Below, piece after piece: positions 49,626 to 62,935 of a stretch of DNA of 64,000 bases. The stretch's first letter is position 1; every line of letters starts with the position of its first letter. The translations under genes and the position numbers were made by a program. Location: the NCBI GenBank assembly GCA_026874595.1, contig CM049320.1, forward strand, positions 20,593,714 to 20,657,713, written 5' to 3'. Source of the DNA: Sipunculus nudus (taxonomy: Eukaryota; Annelida; Sipuncula; Golfingiida; Sipunculidae). The notes under the pieces were generated by a model. The model saw only the letters and a list, made by a program, of their open reading frames with translations, searched no databases and was not told the DNA's origin.

Positions 49626-50229
49626 CGTAATTCCCGAGACGTACTGCTCTGTACCGAGCCCAAACAAGGCACCATTGTCATAAGAATACTAAGTATCCAA
49701 TCAGAATGTAAATACACTGTTTCTGGCAGTTATGGACTTTACACATTGTCATTTCACCAATTACAAACTTAACAGTACAGAAGTTTGGTGAAATCCGAGT
49801 TGCTATTTGCGGCAGCATGTCGTGTCAGGAATACCGAGTTCACTCTGTTTACGACACAGATGTCAACGCAAAAACGATTTTCCCATCACTGCATCATCTT
49901 TTTCTGATTCCAGTTTTCTTTGGAAACATGTTTTGGTGACGGCCGTCCTCGAACGCTGTGGCATTCTGACACTTTTCCGGCGGCACAGAAACACAGAGAG
50001 TGATAAGGGTTTTTATCCAAGGACCACGTGCCTCATTGGCTTTAAGATGGTGGATGAACTAGGCGTGACCTGAAAAATGCTAGTCAAAAGGGAAAACAAA
50101 AGTTGGCCTTGCACAACAAACAAATATTTTAGATCACGCATTATCAGCCTGGTTTATCCCTTTGATTACAAAGGGACTCGCAGATATGATTTTTTTCCAT
50201 AGACTTTCACGTATCCTGATTGCAGGTAT
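49626..50229. other. Spacer shared with L (7037-7640)
   Basis: Resumes the L alignment after the Penelope insertion. No gene recognised. Confidence 0.5.
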
Positions 50230-50395
50230 CAGGTGCAGTTATTCTGGGTCCGTTGCCGCAAGTTAGGGTCAGGTACCGCTAGTCGGCGCCCTGTGCCGCC
50301 AGTCGAGGTCCAATGCCACCAGTCAGGTCAGGTACAGCTAATCGATTCTCGTGCCGCCAGTCGGAGTTAAGTGCCACAAGTCAGGATCGACTACC
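50230..50395. repeat. GC-rich 20-bp minisatellite, R copy
   Basis: Same array as 7641-7806 with a few substitutions (for example atcgattctc for atggggtctc) and the same number of units. Confidence 0.85.
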
Positions 50396-51487
50396 TTGCA
50401 ACGAACTTTTAAACTTGATTTTTGTTTCAACATCTCTGTCAAGTCATATAATTAAGGAAATTCATATGGTTACCGTATCTCAGGATCTCTACTTCACTTA
50501 TGCCTAATGGCTTTATATAAATCGCCAAGTAATTCAAAGCAACATCTTGTGCTAGCGCGTGAATTATTATTAAGTATGCACAAGAAATTGTCACATGAAC
50601 ACAGAGCTATTGTAGTTTGGGATAGTAAATTGCGTCATATTAAATCAAATCAAACAGCCGGCGACCAAAGCCCTATCATCGTGTATGTTTTTTTTGCCGT
50701 CTCTCCGTAGATTTTTTTAAAAAATCCTTAAAGGTAAAGTCTTCAAACTTTGTCAACAGAATAGAAACCTATTAATTTCTATGCGCCCATGGTCAGCAGG
50801 AGGCGTTGAAATGGAAAGATGTGTGTTTATTTTTTGAAAACGTGACACTAACTCTATCTACCGGAAACCCCTAATTTTTCTAATTGTCTGTCAGAGTCGG
50901 CATCCTGCTCTTGGGGAAGGACCTTCTGCCCTGAAGACGGCAGAATTAAGAAAAAAAACGGTAAAAAATGGCATTTGAGGGGAAAATACTACTTAATTTG
51001 CATAGAATGCAAATTGCAATCCAATGTATTATTTAAATAATAATACAAAGCAACTTTATATTTCTTTATACCCATCTTACATTTGATGTACAAATTGAGA
51101 AATATTATTTAACATGAAACTGATTTACGTCCCTCTAATTGCACCTGTTATTTACCACGGCCTGTTGTTTACAACAATACAAAATTGTAAATTTATCAGT
51201 TTTATTGACAGTAAAGTACAACATTTAATAGGCACACCTCTAAGTTAAGCATAGGATTTCATTGTTGTAGTTCAGTTTATTTCAAGCGCAAAAAATACAA
51301 GCATTCTGTAGAACCTGCACATTTGAAATATACAATATACATAAGAATAAAATATGTATAAATGTGTGTATATAATTGTCATGCATGTCGTCCGTTATCT
51401 CGTTTGCATGCAGTGCATATCAGCTTTCTGACATTTTCAATGGTTTCAGGGTATTTTTTCAAGAAGGAACAGTGATCACTCTGAAGC
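50396..51487. other. 3' flank of gene copy 3
   Basis: Matches 7807-8896 closely. Holds the conserved palindrome (50996-51014) and an AATAAA candidate (51201-51206). Confidence 0.7.
51201..51206 (-). promoter_or_regulatory. Candidate polyadenylation signal of gene copy 3
   Basis: AATAAA on the minus strand, about 280 bp after the stop at 51488; the same position as in copy 1. Confidence 0.4.
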
Positions 51488-51888
51488 TCAAATATTTCCC
51501 ACGTCAACAGAATAAAGCCCCACTGCCGCTCTATAGGGCTCGATAATACGAATGTTGATTGTGGAGTTCATTCGCTCAGATTTCTCAAGATCCGTGTAAC
51601 ATGTGAATCCGCAGCGTGTGTGCTCTTCAGTCAAACGATTCTCAAAGCGACAACGCCGATAAAGGACCCCCCTTCCGTCGTCCTCGGTAGACACTGGCCA
51701 GTAAACATACACGTTGTCACACCCGGTGTCTCTTACATAGACATTCACAAAGAGGTCGGGCAGAAGGAAAAGGTAGTCAAGCTGGACACTGAGTATTCCA
51801 GGAGGATGAGTAGGTACCTGGACGAATGTACCGGCCATGCTCCCTTCAGGAAACCAGGGGTCTCTGCCCATCACTGTAATGATTGGAT
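51488..51888 (-). CDS. Gene copy 3, exon C
   Basis: 401 nt with acceptor tatcttcag and terminal TGA, identical in layout to 8897-9297. About six amino-acid differences from copy 1, including LFLLPD for LFPLPD, RDTGCDN for RDIGCDN, LTEEHTR for LAEEHTR and DVGNI for DVENI. All four cysteines and the NST sequon are kept. No stop or shift. The copy pair is the best evidence here that this is a real coding exon, since decayed copies 0 and 2 show what happens without constraint. Confidence 0.8.
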
Positions 51889-52083
51889 CTGAAGATACAT
51901 CATGTAAAAGGACTTCAGAAAAGAATAGATTTGCAATGTCATCAATTAATGGTAATCTGGCATAGGAACATGACCAGAACATCATTTGCCACGACAACAT
52001 TTATTTAATCAAAACAAGTTAAATGATTTGTAATAAAAAACTAAATAAAATAGCATAAAATTGATAATAAACTACTTAACAAC

Positions 52084-52324
52084 CTCGTTTGATGTGAACC
52101 AAAATGGCATTGGTTCTGCGCTCTTGCCGGTTGTTGGTAACGGTATACCCTACAGGGAGACCAGAATCATAGACAAGCTGTACATGATTTGGTTTAGCCT
52201 TTAAGCCACAGCAGTCTCCAGTTGTCCGTGCAATGATACCAGCACCACTAGCATTCATACTGTGAACCCCAACCACCTGACCAACATGGGCCTCGTATCT
52301 CTCATCCTCGGGTATAGAGAATAC
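52084..52324 (-). CDS. Gene copy 3, exon B
   Basis: 241 nt between acceptor tgattcaag|GTATTC and donor CGAG|GTTGTT, same phases as copy 1. Starts VFSIPEDERYEAHVGQVVG and ends ILVHIKR plus one base. Differences from copy 1 include GAGIIARTT for GANIIPRTT and NNRQERR for NNRHERR. The MNAS sequon and the double cysteine (DCCGL) are retained. Confidence 0.8.
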
Positions 52325-52841
52325 CTTGAATCATATAAGCAATGAGTGTGATGTAATGTTTGTGAGTAATATGCACACTTTCAAGACATTATCACTGCTA
52401 GTATATTTGACTGGTATAAACTTTCGGAGTACTTAATAGAAGATAGCTAATAGATAATTTAAAAAGTTTATATCTATCAGATGTTACACAGATCCAGACC
52501 CTGTGAAAAAAGTCATAGACAGGTATTAGATCAATATAACATATATAATATATACATATACTATTAATATAACGTACGCTTTACGTTATAATAGCCATCT
52601 TATCTAGAACAACGTTCATCGTGTTACATAACCCGTGGCGATTAAACAAATCCTTATAAAAATTTTACTTTGTCTTGAATTACTTGTTTGGTTTACATAC
52701 ATTTTTAGGTATTTGGTAATATTACACTAAATCGACAATACTTTAGGGTTCTCTTTTCCTTTATATACAGTATAAAGATTTAGGAACATTCCAGGATAAT
52801 GCAGTAAATGTTCTTTCTTCATAAAAAAAGAGGATACCTAC

Positions 52842-53068
52842 CTGGCGGCCCACTGATGTAACTGTGATGTATGTTTTGTTATACAGACGGTAATTGTCTT
52901 GTCCAAGGTTGTCCCAAAGGCTTAACACTGTCATCCCTGTCTTTTTTGCAACAAATTCCCAGGCTACGACTGTGCCGGACACATTTATACCAACAGCGGG
53001 GAGTATGTTCAGATAGTCGCCTTGTGATTCCGGCAAATCCCTGGCAGCGGTACCAGATTTGTAAATTA
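52842..53068 (-). CDS. Gene copy 3, exon A
   Basis: 227 nt between acceptor tttgttttacag|TAATTTAC and donor GCCGCCAG|GTAGGT, same phases as copy 1. Open throughout: KSGTAARDLPESQGDYLNI, then GINVSGTVVAWEFVAKKTG and YRLYNKTYITVTSVGRQ. NCLN in copy 1 is DYLN here, so the exon A cysteine is not conserved and probably does not form an essential disulphide. Upstream exons were not identified to the right. Confidence 0.8.
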
Positions 53069-55230
53069 CTGTAAAACAAAGGTAGAATTATAAAATCGAA
53101 GTTATGACTCACTGTTTTCATGACAAATTACCTAAATAGGACCATGTTATAGAACCGCTATAAAAGGACTATAACCGCTCCTATATTTGATCTTATATTT
53201 CAATTACACGGTATTCCTTCTGAAGTGCATACAAAGCAAAACAATATGCATAATTACCTCATGAACAGCAAGCCATTCTTATCAAATGGTGTTTTTATCT
53301 GTGATTTTTACTGTTATACTGTTATTGTTATGTCCAAAAGAAAGCTAACACCATTTGTAGTGATGAGGATATAATAGGATAAAAGTGTGAACCATAGAAT
53401 TATAAACATACGTAAGCTTTAGTATTGCGCCAGATATTCTAAAGTCCTGAAACATTTTAAAAGACAGTGTAATGTTCGGAAAACTAAACTATGACAAGTT
53501 TAGACTTGATCAATATATGAGATAGCCGCTTATACTTTCGAATTTCGAATACATCCTCTTAGTGTCGGGTGTCACCATCCCGTCGCTTTTGGATACCACA
53601 GAATACAGGTCCTTTTAGGTATGTGAGTCTGGTATATATTCCATACCATGATTCTCCTATTGGATTTACGCATTTTTCTGATTATTCGGCTCACAAATGC
53701 TTATATGCTCCCTTTTTGTGGATCTCCACCTTATCATTGAACCCCTCCTTCTGCAATACTGAGTCTTCCTATAATGACTTGGGTAAAAGTCTCCTTTCCA
53801 AGCCTTGGTTCAGCCGTTTGTACTGGTCATAATAACCTATTTTGAGACCTCTCGCTTTCTGGAAAGTTCACCGCTGGACGAAGGGATATTGTTTACATAT
53901 TTCCTTTTAAACGACAATTGATAGTAAGGGCCACACTAGTTAACTGTAAATTGGTTCTAAATTTAAATTCCTATTGAATATTTTGCTTGATTACATGAGA
54001 AAAACTGACAAGCTGTTAGCCAAACATAGTTTGTGCCCAGATAGTTTATTTAGACTGTTTTACCAGCAATATTTCTATCTGTGGGTCTTATATCACAGAG
54101 AGTGGACTGGTTGATCGAACGAAGTGATACATTTTTAGTCAGCATTCTATTGAAATTAGAAAAACCAGTGGTTTATTACGGAGGACTATTTGCCTCAAAG
54201 GGAGACCTATCCTGGTCTTTTCACCTACCAGAATCGTTATTCGAGTGAGGATCAAGAAAATTGAGCCAGGTGTTGCTTCGGAGGTGCCTTCTAAATCCTA
54301 CTGTATCTTTCGAACTATAAGGTGAGCCCCTCCACCTGTTTATCTTTTCTTTGGGAAAACATTCTCCAAAACTTTAACTATTGTTGCCGTATAAATGTTA
54401 GTATATAATTGAAGCCTGTCATTATAAATACCATGAATAATCAAGGATAAGCCGAAGGTGCAATTAGGGTTACAATTTCATCTTTTTTCATACATCATCT
54501 GAAATCTCATGCTCCTCCTATATCTGTAGATATAGCACCATATGTAGCAACGTGTATTTACTTATAACGAAACAATGAAAGCTGGCTGTTATCGTTTGAC
54601 CAAACTAAAGACAGTCATTTCAAATTAAAATTTAAGTTGGAATTCTTTGCAGTATAGTATCCCTGGATAACCAACTCCCAATACGAAACCTGCTTTAGAA
54701 AGATACTATTATGATTTTTAAGTTATGAGAAGATTTGGAATAATACACCCAGGTCTGACTTGGGAAGAAAGACTCTTCTCAACGGAAAAAAATATGAATC
54801 TGGACAAATATTACGTATGTACACTGGAAGTAAACTGCCGGATATACAGGTGGGCAGCAAGGACTTGTGTGACAGTCGCCTTATTGCTAATTTTTTTCAT
54901 TTAAGCACTTTGAGATATGTGTATATAAATAAGGAGACAAGTAAATATGACAGAGCGTGTATCAAACATACGTCACATCCATTTTACTTTTATCTTGTCG
55001 TTTCTATCACACCCCGAAGGGTGTAAACGATTGGATTCTTTCAAGTGAAAAAAAGAAACAGGCTGAAACTCATACATACACTCTAAAAGACAAATAATTC
55101 ACGAGTTAACGAGAAATCAATATATATATATATAGATTAAAAACGAAGGCACTCACATAACTCTGGAGAGGCGCTCAATATATATAAACACTGATCACAA
55201 GCGTCCAATAAGAAACACAAAATCTCTAAG
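53069..55230. other. Upstream intron or spacer of copy 3
   Basis: Matches 10480-12640. Frames 53569-53832 (see 10990-11340) and 54760-55026 are open by length. The latter starts MGRKTLLNGKKYESG and has no recognisable domain; its L partner is stopped. No upstream exon identified. Confidence 0.5.
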
Positions 55231-55553
55231 TCCGTTTATCACACTGCAAAGGGAAGTTCTCCTTGTTTACACTTCTACCGATCACATGACGATCGCGCAC
55301 ACGTGACATCGAAGTCTAGCTGCTGGCATCACAGTTCGCTCGCTCTTGTGTATATGCACAGGGTCCAACCACCAACAATTGCTCACCAGAGTACTCATTT
55401 GCCCCTCAAGGCAAAGTTCACGCAGCCCTGATTGAAAGACGCTCAGCCTATTCTATCTGAACCAAGAATCAATGCCTTTCACAGCAGTGGTCTCCTAGAA
55501 TTATCGAGCTCTAGGTAACTGAATCTGTCTCTACACGACGATATCCAATACCT

Positions 55554-55718
55554 CTACAGTTTCGCGTGTAAAACAAATGTCCTTGGCCTGTTCCGTGAAG
55601 CGCTCACAACAGATACAAATCGGCATATTACCAGTCCGTCGACAATTGCGATTTCCGCTCGGAAGTCCGTTACAACATGGCCTTCCTCATACACCAACTC
55701 TTTACGCCCTTTAGGCAT
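55554..55718 (-). CDS. Unassigned 54-codon frame downstream of a TATA-like word
   Basis: Starts MPKGRKELVYEEG and ends FVLHAKL. No domain recognised. It begins about 120 bp after a TATATAAG word on the same strand. It could be the 5' end of a retroelement or chance; there is no second copy in the window to test conservation. Confidence 0.15.
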   Translation of the reverse strand: MPKGRKELVYEEGHVVTDFRAEIAIVDGLVICRFVSVVSASRNRPRTFVLHAKL

Positions 55719-55838
55719 CATCTCTCAGCCGTCCAGACTCTGATGTACGCAGACATGCCTCTAGATTGCAGGCATTGTCAGACTTCACTCATTGGTGCGC
55801 TGAACAGTCAATTAAAGCGAATTTCTTCACAATCACGG

Positions 55839-55846
55839 CTTATATA
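55839..55846 (-). promoter_or_regulatory. TATA-box-like word
   Basis: TATATAAG on the minus strand within a GC-richer segment, where such a word is less expected by composition. Core promoter role is inferred only. Confidence 0.3.
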
Positions 55847-57055
55847 TGCTTGCTGATGTCATAAGTCCTGACCGTCTTCTGGTCAATCATCCCTTTCCAT
55901 CATGCCAACTGTCAATAATTACTTGAATATGATGATGGATACGTGACTCTGAGAAAAACAAACTAAGCAGGTGTTCGACCTTTGATGTCTACAATAAACA
56001 ACGTTACTATGGAGATCGTCTAGACAGAGACGGCTCTCATGGAATTAAACTGTGCTGAAATTAACACCAAACGAGGCACGTGACCTTTCAAACCTAAGTT
56101 CTCAAGCTAATCATGTTACTGGATATCAATGTACAATAAATTATAAAATCCATTATTTGGTTATCATCCCTACTTGAACAAGAAATAATATAACTTGTTC
56201 ACAGTCCACTGAGGAGATTTTTTTTTTGGAGTGGCAATACTCTTTTCCCCGCAAATGTAGTATTTATTGGAGATCAAGGTGTAAATTTAAGCAAACAAAA
56301 ATTACGCGTTACCCAGGAAATGTTTTTATCACGGATACAACACCGACGACATACTTACTAAACTTTTTCTCTGTAAATAGTTCTGGTCGCCTTATTTGAT
56401 TGATTAAAGACAATTAAAGACAGTTAAATATGCCCTATGTAACAGAGTGTGATAGAAACGTATTTACTAAAAATGACTTTTATCACAATTTTTTTTCCAC
56501 GTAAGTTTATAGATATGATTATCGATAGCTCTGGCATGAATAATTCTGTTACTGATGCCTCTGATGGATCGATATATAAAGAAATGCAGTCTTCTTATTT
56601 AGTTGAACCTTGAAAACATTAATGCCAGGAGCCATTGTATAATATGTATATGAATTATATTATTTCTGTACTCATCAAAAAGATCGAGTGCCTATCTATG
56701 ATCGCTTGCTTTTAGTTGAAATTATAATTTCTTTGAAACGGCTCTTTTGTATGGACAAACAGTCTCGAATTTCCATTCCGCAAGACAACTAACCTCAATA
56801 TATTTTGCCAATAATAATAATCTAAGATGGTATTGTACACATAATGCAACCGGTGCACATAATGCAAAATCGCAATGAATAGCAATATTCTTGTTTTGAA
56901 TTGGCGAAAGTAACAGAGAGAACGGAACAATGCCTGCATCTGCATTAGTTTTGACATTAGCAAGACCCGGTTTGTGTCTAACAGTTGTGTTTAAATGATC
57001 CTGAAATGCAAAGCTATCTTGATGAAACAAATGATCCGAATAGAGAATTTATATG

Positions 57056-58480
57056 TGAAGGCATAAAGAAAGGTTTTGACATAGTAAGTAATACTGCAGT
57101 GCCCTTACCAGTGCATATGGATAACCATTAGTTAGCTGTGTTATATAGAGAGGCCATAGAGGCAGAAATAATGAAAGAAATACCATTGTGAAAGTATGTG
57201 CGGTGTGAGACTAAACCAAGTACCATTAGTTCGCTCGGGGCCATACCGAAAGAGGATGAAACAATATGACACATTCATGAATGAAGTCTGCCTGCAGACA
57301 GGTCGGTCAATGATCTTACTGAATTAGAGTATCAGGCTAAGTTCAAAACAGTTGTTCATGCAACTAAACTGGTCAAGCCTGGCTAAAGTGGATCTTAAAT
57401 GTGCGTATCGTTCAGTTAGGATTTCTGATAGAGATATTTAGTATGAGAATAACCGGACTCTCGTGGACTGATTTGCATGGTTAAACTAGATATTTCTATG
57501 ACATTAAACTACCGTTTGGTGCCAGGCGGGCGCCCGTAATTTTTCACCGTTTACTACAAGCAGTGACAAGATTCATGGTTTATCAAGGGTTTAGAAATGT
57601 GATCGCTGATCTGGATGATTTTTTTAATTATTTCTGACAACAAAAATGATTGTGCCTTGGGTATGTACACTTTGATTCGGATACCTAGGAAGATTGGGTT
57701 TATGATTGAATGGAATAAGGTAGTTGGACATTGCCCGTGTTTAACTTTTCTAGCGATTAATATAGATAACATTAAATTGTGCTTAAGTTTGCCAGCGGAT
57801 AAACTCAGCAGCATAAGAGAGGAGCGGGTAAGGGCGTTTGTCATTGAAGCGTATGACAAAACGCCAATTGCAAAGTCTTATCGGTAACTTTACTTATCAG
57901 CATATGTAGTCAAAGGCGGGCGAGTATTGCTTCGGAGACGTATTGATACTGTTACCATGATGAAGAACAAAAACGATCGGCGGCTGCTAGACCATCAAAT
58001 GAGAAGTGATATTCATAGGTGGCATAATTGGGGCATCTATTTTAACGGGGTTGCATTTATATTTCATCCTTAACCTATACTAGGGGTTTACACGGACGCC
58101 TGTGATTAGGGATGTGCCGGAGTATTGCCACAGAATGGTACTACTGCAAATGGGCATGTAATTTGCCAACATGCACTTATTTACATTTTAATACCAAAGA
58201 GACGGTAGCAGTGATTATGACAGCCCACAGATGGGCATCACGGTGGCGTAATAGACGTGTCATAATAATGTCCGATAAAAAAAAAGTCTTAAACTTTAAC
58301 AGAGGAGTAACTAGGAATAAGGTGGTTATGACTGCCCTGAGGGGCTTATTTTAGTTGTCAGCGTTGTTTACTTTTCAATTGACTGCAACTCATATTCAAG
58401 CAAGGTTAACAAGGTCGCGGATTGTTTATCACGCCTACATGATCCAGTCTATTCCCGGTGCATGTAGGAATTTGATTTTT
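57056..58480 (+). pseudogene. DIRS-like RT and RNase H relic (R)
   Basis: Unlike L, the RT is uninterrupted by the 1.1-kb block. Visible are SLGAIPKEDE, AKVDLKCAYRSVRISDRD (motif A), LPFGARRAPVIFHRL (motif B) and VIADLDDFF (motif C, canonical YLDDF). Then come the open 90-codon thumb region 57615-57887 (IEWNKVVGHCPCLTFLAINI, LSLPADKLSSI) and RNase H motifs (GVYTDAC, TKETVAVIMTAHR, VIIMSDKK, LTATHI). There are several stops and shifts: one right after SDRDI, one in the RNase H around TDACD, and one after ATHI. Inactive relic of the same insertion as L. Confidence 0.8.
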
Positions 58481-58659
58481 ACCTTGAACTGTTTCCCTTA
58501 ACTTATCATATGTCATTGAGGTATACGTGTATGCTTTGTTGCTGTAAGCAAATCTTAAATCGTATGTAGGTTATTGTAAGCAAACACACACACGTTGGTG
58601 CCATTAAACCATAGGGAATAGTTGCGTTATGTAGCTTACTTACCTAATATATTGTGTTT

Positions 58660-59350
58660 TTCGTCAATGAGGCAATATTTGAACATTGGTCCTCTTTACC
58701 TTGTTAGTGACAGTAAATATTTCTCTGTACGTCACGTCAGAAATATCCCATCATGCGTTCGCCAATTATTTTAATGAATAGTTATTAATAGACCGGATGT
58801 GGCAATTATTTTTTCAAAATATTTGAGAAGCTGTTGATCGTAATCTTACATTCGGACGGTGTTGATATAACCTTTATCTATTATCACCCACAAGACATCC
58901 ATTGTAGGTTGAGGCAGGTACACGAGAAATCACACTGTTACACATAACTCTATGTGATACAAAACATATTTATTGACTCATTTTTAATCTGACTATAATC
59001 AAATATGCATAAGTTTTATATTGTGGAAATTATGGTCCCTTTTACCATGGTAGTTAAAGTAAACATTTCTGTGTACATTACGGTAGAAGCATCTTCACAT
59101 TGTTCACCAATTATTTAGAGAAATTATTTATTATTGATAGACATTATGTGACAATTGATTTTTCAAAATATTTCAGAGGTTACTGATTATCATTTTTACA
59201 TTGAGGCGGTGTTGAAGAACCGTATATCATTTTCGCCCTCATAAGATCACTTGTAAGTTGAGGAAGGTACACGGGAACTCAAACGGTCGCATATAGCTAC
59301 ATGTATCATAAACATGTCTATCGACTCAATTAATTTGACTAAATGAACCA
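58660..59350 (+). repeat. T1/T2 direct repeats, R copy
   Basis: Same two ~340-bp direct repeats as 15436-16130. The second begins near 59006 (gcataagttttatattgtgg). Confidence 0.7.
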
Positions 59351-62011
59351 TAAAATGCATAATAAAAATATCTAAATATGTTTGTTGTTAACAACATAAA
59401 TAAACAAAGAAAAAACTGCAAAAGGCATAATTCTAACTACGATTTGTATTCAGCAAACATCATGTCTTATAGCATTACATTTACACAATGGCATATTACA
59501 CATAATATGGTCACATCACTAATGATAAAATTGTTAAAATCTAAAACCCAATCCATTATGCCTTCTCTACTTGGCCACAGTTCAAAAGAACTGCGTTCAC
59601 CGGAATTTAGTTTCCTGTTTTTTTTTATAATAACCGGAACTATTCCACCTGCTTGCGACTGACGAATTAGTCGAAATAATATGAAGGCAAGTCAAGCCAT
59701 AAAAAAACGAAAGGCAATACGCTATAATAAGTGGCTCTAGCGACCTTAACAGCATTACTCAAAATATTAATGATTGAGCAGCCGAGCATTCAGGGGGAGT
59801 GGAGGTAGCAATATGTGGGGATATTGAAAATCTGCTACTAGTGTGACTGAAAACAACAGCGGCAGGTGAGAGGGCTCCATGAATCGCAGTCGCAAATAAC
59901 ACCTTTTTGCTAGCCAAAAATTGGGAGGGGGCAAGAAGATTTATAGCAGGAGCAACGGGTGTTATATCTGCCGCCAGGGTCAGTGGAGATCACAGCGAGC
60001 GAGGAGAGGGCCTCCATGAATCACAGTATAGATTCAGAACCTACCTGAAATACCCAAGTACGTTGGAAAATGAAAATATGTTTCCGATAACAGTACATCC
60101 TTAACATACAGGGATTCCGTTAACAAACTAAATATGTAGTAGGAGACAACAAACCTCCCTCTGGAATATCATTATGAGCCAAGTGTTCAAATGTAAACAC
60201 TCACGGGCTTCAGTAATATGGGTTCATATATATAATGGTGATATTTGAACATTATTAATATGAACCCCGGACTCTGCTTAACAAAAGAGAGCCATATACA
60301 TGAATTTTTTTTTGCAACTTCCTACAAAGACATCATTATTAATATTAATTATATATTATTTTATATAGAATACGTGACACGACAATAAAGACACGACAAT
60401 AATATTCCCACATGCTTTGCACTGATTGGTATGATGACTTACAAAAATACGCACATACGCCATGATGCCGAAGACGTTTTGACCATTGAAATTAATTGAT
60501 TAACAGTTTGTTCTGAAAAATTAATTAAATCAATTATTAAACTTAGCCCGTTAATGACCATTATTTTCATGTTGTTTTCAAACATTTAGTTAAAAGTAAT
60601 ATGCAGCCATTTCGTTCGCATTTTAACTGGAGACATCAGTCAAGTCAGATATGTATGTAATAAGCTATTTTTGAAAGAGGACAATCTAAAAAAAAAGCTT
60701 TTCCAAAACCGTTTCATAATGAAAATGAACATATACTTATTTCAAACAAATATAGACTAAACAAATATGATCACTGATGCCTCTGGTATGAATCAATGTT
60801 TCTAACGATTAATTTAAAAATAATACTTTTATTACTTTAAAATCGAAACATGAGAACAAAACAGCGGTGCTACGCTGGTCAAGGATGTTAACGTGTCGCT
60901 CTATTACATCGTTACCAGTGCATTGTCATTGATTTGTTTGATGGGAATCGCTAGGGCATGACATAGAGCATGTTACACGTGTTCACTACATAAACAATGG
61001 TGGTCTACCCTTATGTGATGTATCCTCGCGACAGCTTGCTTGCTAAAGTCACAGGATTTTTTTTCTGTTGAATTCCCAACTGCTGTTCTCGCTTTACTGA
61101 TAATGGAGACACACATGTATAATTTATAGGAGGAAACACTTACAACGGTTAACATGATATATCCTGGTAAGGGATAACTATGGCGCCACAATCACAATAA
61201 AAAATATAGAAGCGAAATATTTTTTGCATGTCGATACAGTAAGTATTACAATGGAAACTTGACTAGGATATATGTGTCTTATTTAATCGCCATTCTGATC
61301 AATATTAGTTTGAAATAAAATTTACATTAAGTTACACAGCTGGGTTGCATTTGAATTCATTGTCATAAAAGGACCTTTGTCGAACAAAACATATTTAAGA
61401 TTATTTAAACACTAATGTTTATGCCTAAATAAAAAGCTCCTTGGGAAGATTATATATTTGACTTTTTATGGCTATTCCTATCAGGTTAATACCACGCAAA
61501 CTTGTGTGCAGACATAAGAGTTGCTTACGCAACAATTCCTCATCTGGTGCTATTGCATACGGTTTTTTGCTTGCTGCAAAAACAATTTAACCTGATGTGA
61601 AATAAATAAAATAATTTATAAACACATAGGCCTCTCAGAGAATTGTAATTATTAGAAAGACTTGAAACAGAGCGTTAGCTTTTGATATCAATTTTGAGTT
61701 TAAGTTATAATGTTTGACATTCTAAGATAAAATTTATAAAAATACTGGGATAAGGTAGATAAAAGACTTATTTAACAGATTTATATATGTGATCAGACTG
61801 CATGTGATATAACTGAATTTCCTTAAATTTTTTTTTTTTTTGCTTTGATGTGAAATAACGGTATATCGAAAAATTGGTCTACGTAAATAAATCGATAGAA
61901 TTATCGATGGTTTTTAGCTAGACTCATTCTTTGACTGACGTCCCTGATTTCGTGTTAAAAGAAGCGCACTGTTCTTATTTAGCTGAATCGTGCTAACGTT
62001 GGTACCGGGAG

Positions 62012-62058
<47 letters not shown>

Positions 62059-62935
62059 CTGTGCATCAAAAGCGTCCTGTATATCTATGGTCTGAAGATA
62101 TGATGACATTTCTTTAATTTTGTATACCCAAGTCTTCAAAATAGTAATATATTTACATCACATTATTGCATAATTGAATGTTTCATATAATAATATGTGT
62201 CCATACGGCTTAATTCCGGTTCTTGCATTTTGTCGTCATATGATATGTTAAAGTTTCACTGTCTGGGGGGGGGTGGATGTAGGCGGGTGATCCCTTGGAA
62301 AATTTCGTTCATAATGTCAGCAATTTTGAAGCAATGTTGGTAAAAATAACAGGGAAATTAAAAAAATCAAATAAAAGTTTTTAAGAAAAAATTCTTAGGG
62401 GGGGCAAACGTCCCTCAGAACCCTCCACCTCTCAGTCCTACCCCTTAGATCCACAACTAGTTGTTGTGAGTTCTTAAAATCTGTAGGAATTATTTAATAT
62501 GTGCTTTAATACCTGGGTATCATAATATCATGAGAATGAAAAAATCATGACACATTCCTAATCATCGTTTTAAATTTAGTTACTTCTGAAAGGATACACT
62601 TAATTTTTATTTGCGGAACGTTTACACATTTTTGTAAATGATTCATATTAACAGATTGAAATCAGAGCCTATATTTATTGCAAAATAACATTCTTTTATA
62701 CGACAATATGGGAATTGGGGTCTTTTTCAGGTCTCTTAAGTTGGAAAATGAAAATGACTTTTTGACATAATGTCGGCAAAATATATAAGATTAGGAAAAC
62801 AAAGCTTACGACAGATCAGCTTTCACTGGTCTTATCTTCGCTCTTAATGCGGCAATCGAACGTGCAGAATTTATAGTCTGTATTTAAGGTCATTTGACGA
62901 GTACGTTAATCAACTAATATATTAATAAAGATATA
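59351..62935. other. Alpha block, R copy, no gene
   Basis: Pairs with 16131-19670. The frame at 59378-59662 is disrupted in L. Nothing coding recognised. Confidence 0.55.
62014..62056. repeat. (AT)n array, R copy
   Basis: About 43 bp against 66 bp in L (18754-18819); flanks identical on the left. Confidence 0.95.

Larger units (their letters stand above)
55231..57055. other. R-only block with a GC-richer left half
   Basis: Absent from L, where flanks join at an agaattt-like word. The left ~900 bp is visibly richer in G+C than the surroundings and lacks TA arrays. On its minus strand a TATATAAG word (55846-55839) precedes a 54-codon frame (55718-55554). The right half is AT-rich. Two overlapping minus frames of 83 and 102 codons (56712-57030) are unassigned. 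Confidence 0.6.

Noticed and set aside
51620-51892. 90-codon plus-strand frame opposite exon C of copy 3
   Set aside because: Antisense shadow of the conserved exon; the same holds for 8942-9172, 52871-53074 and 10275-10475.
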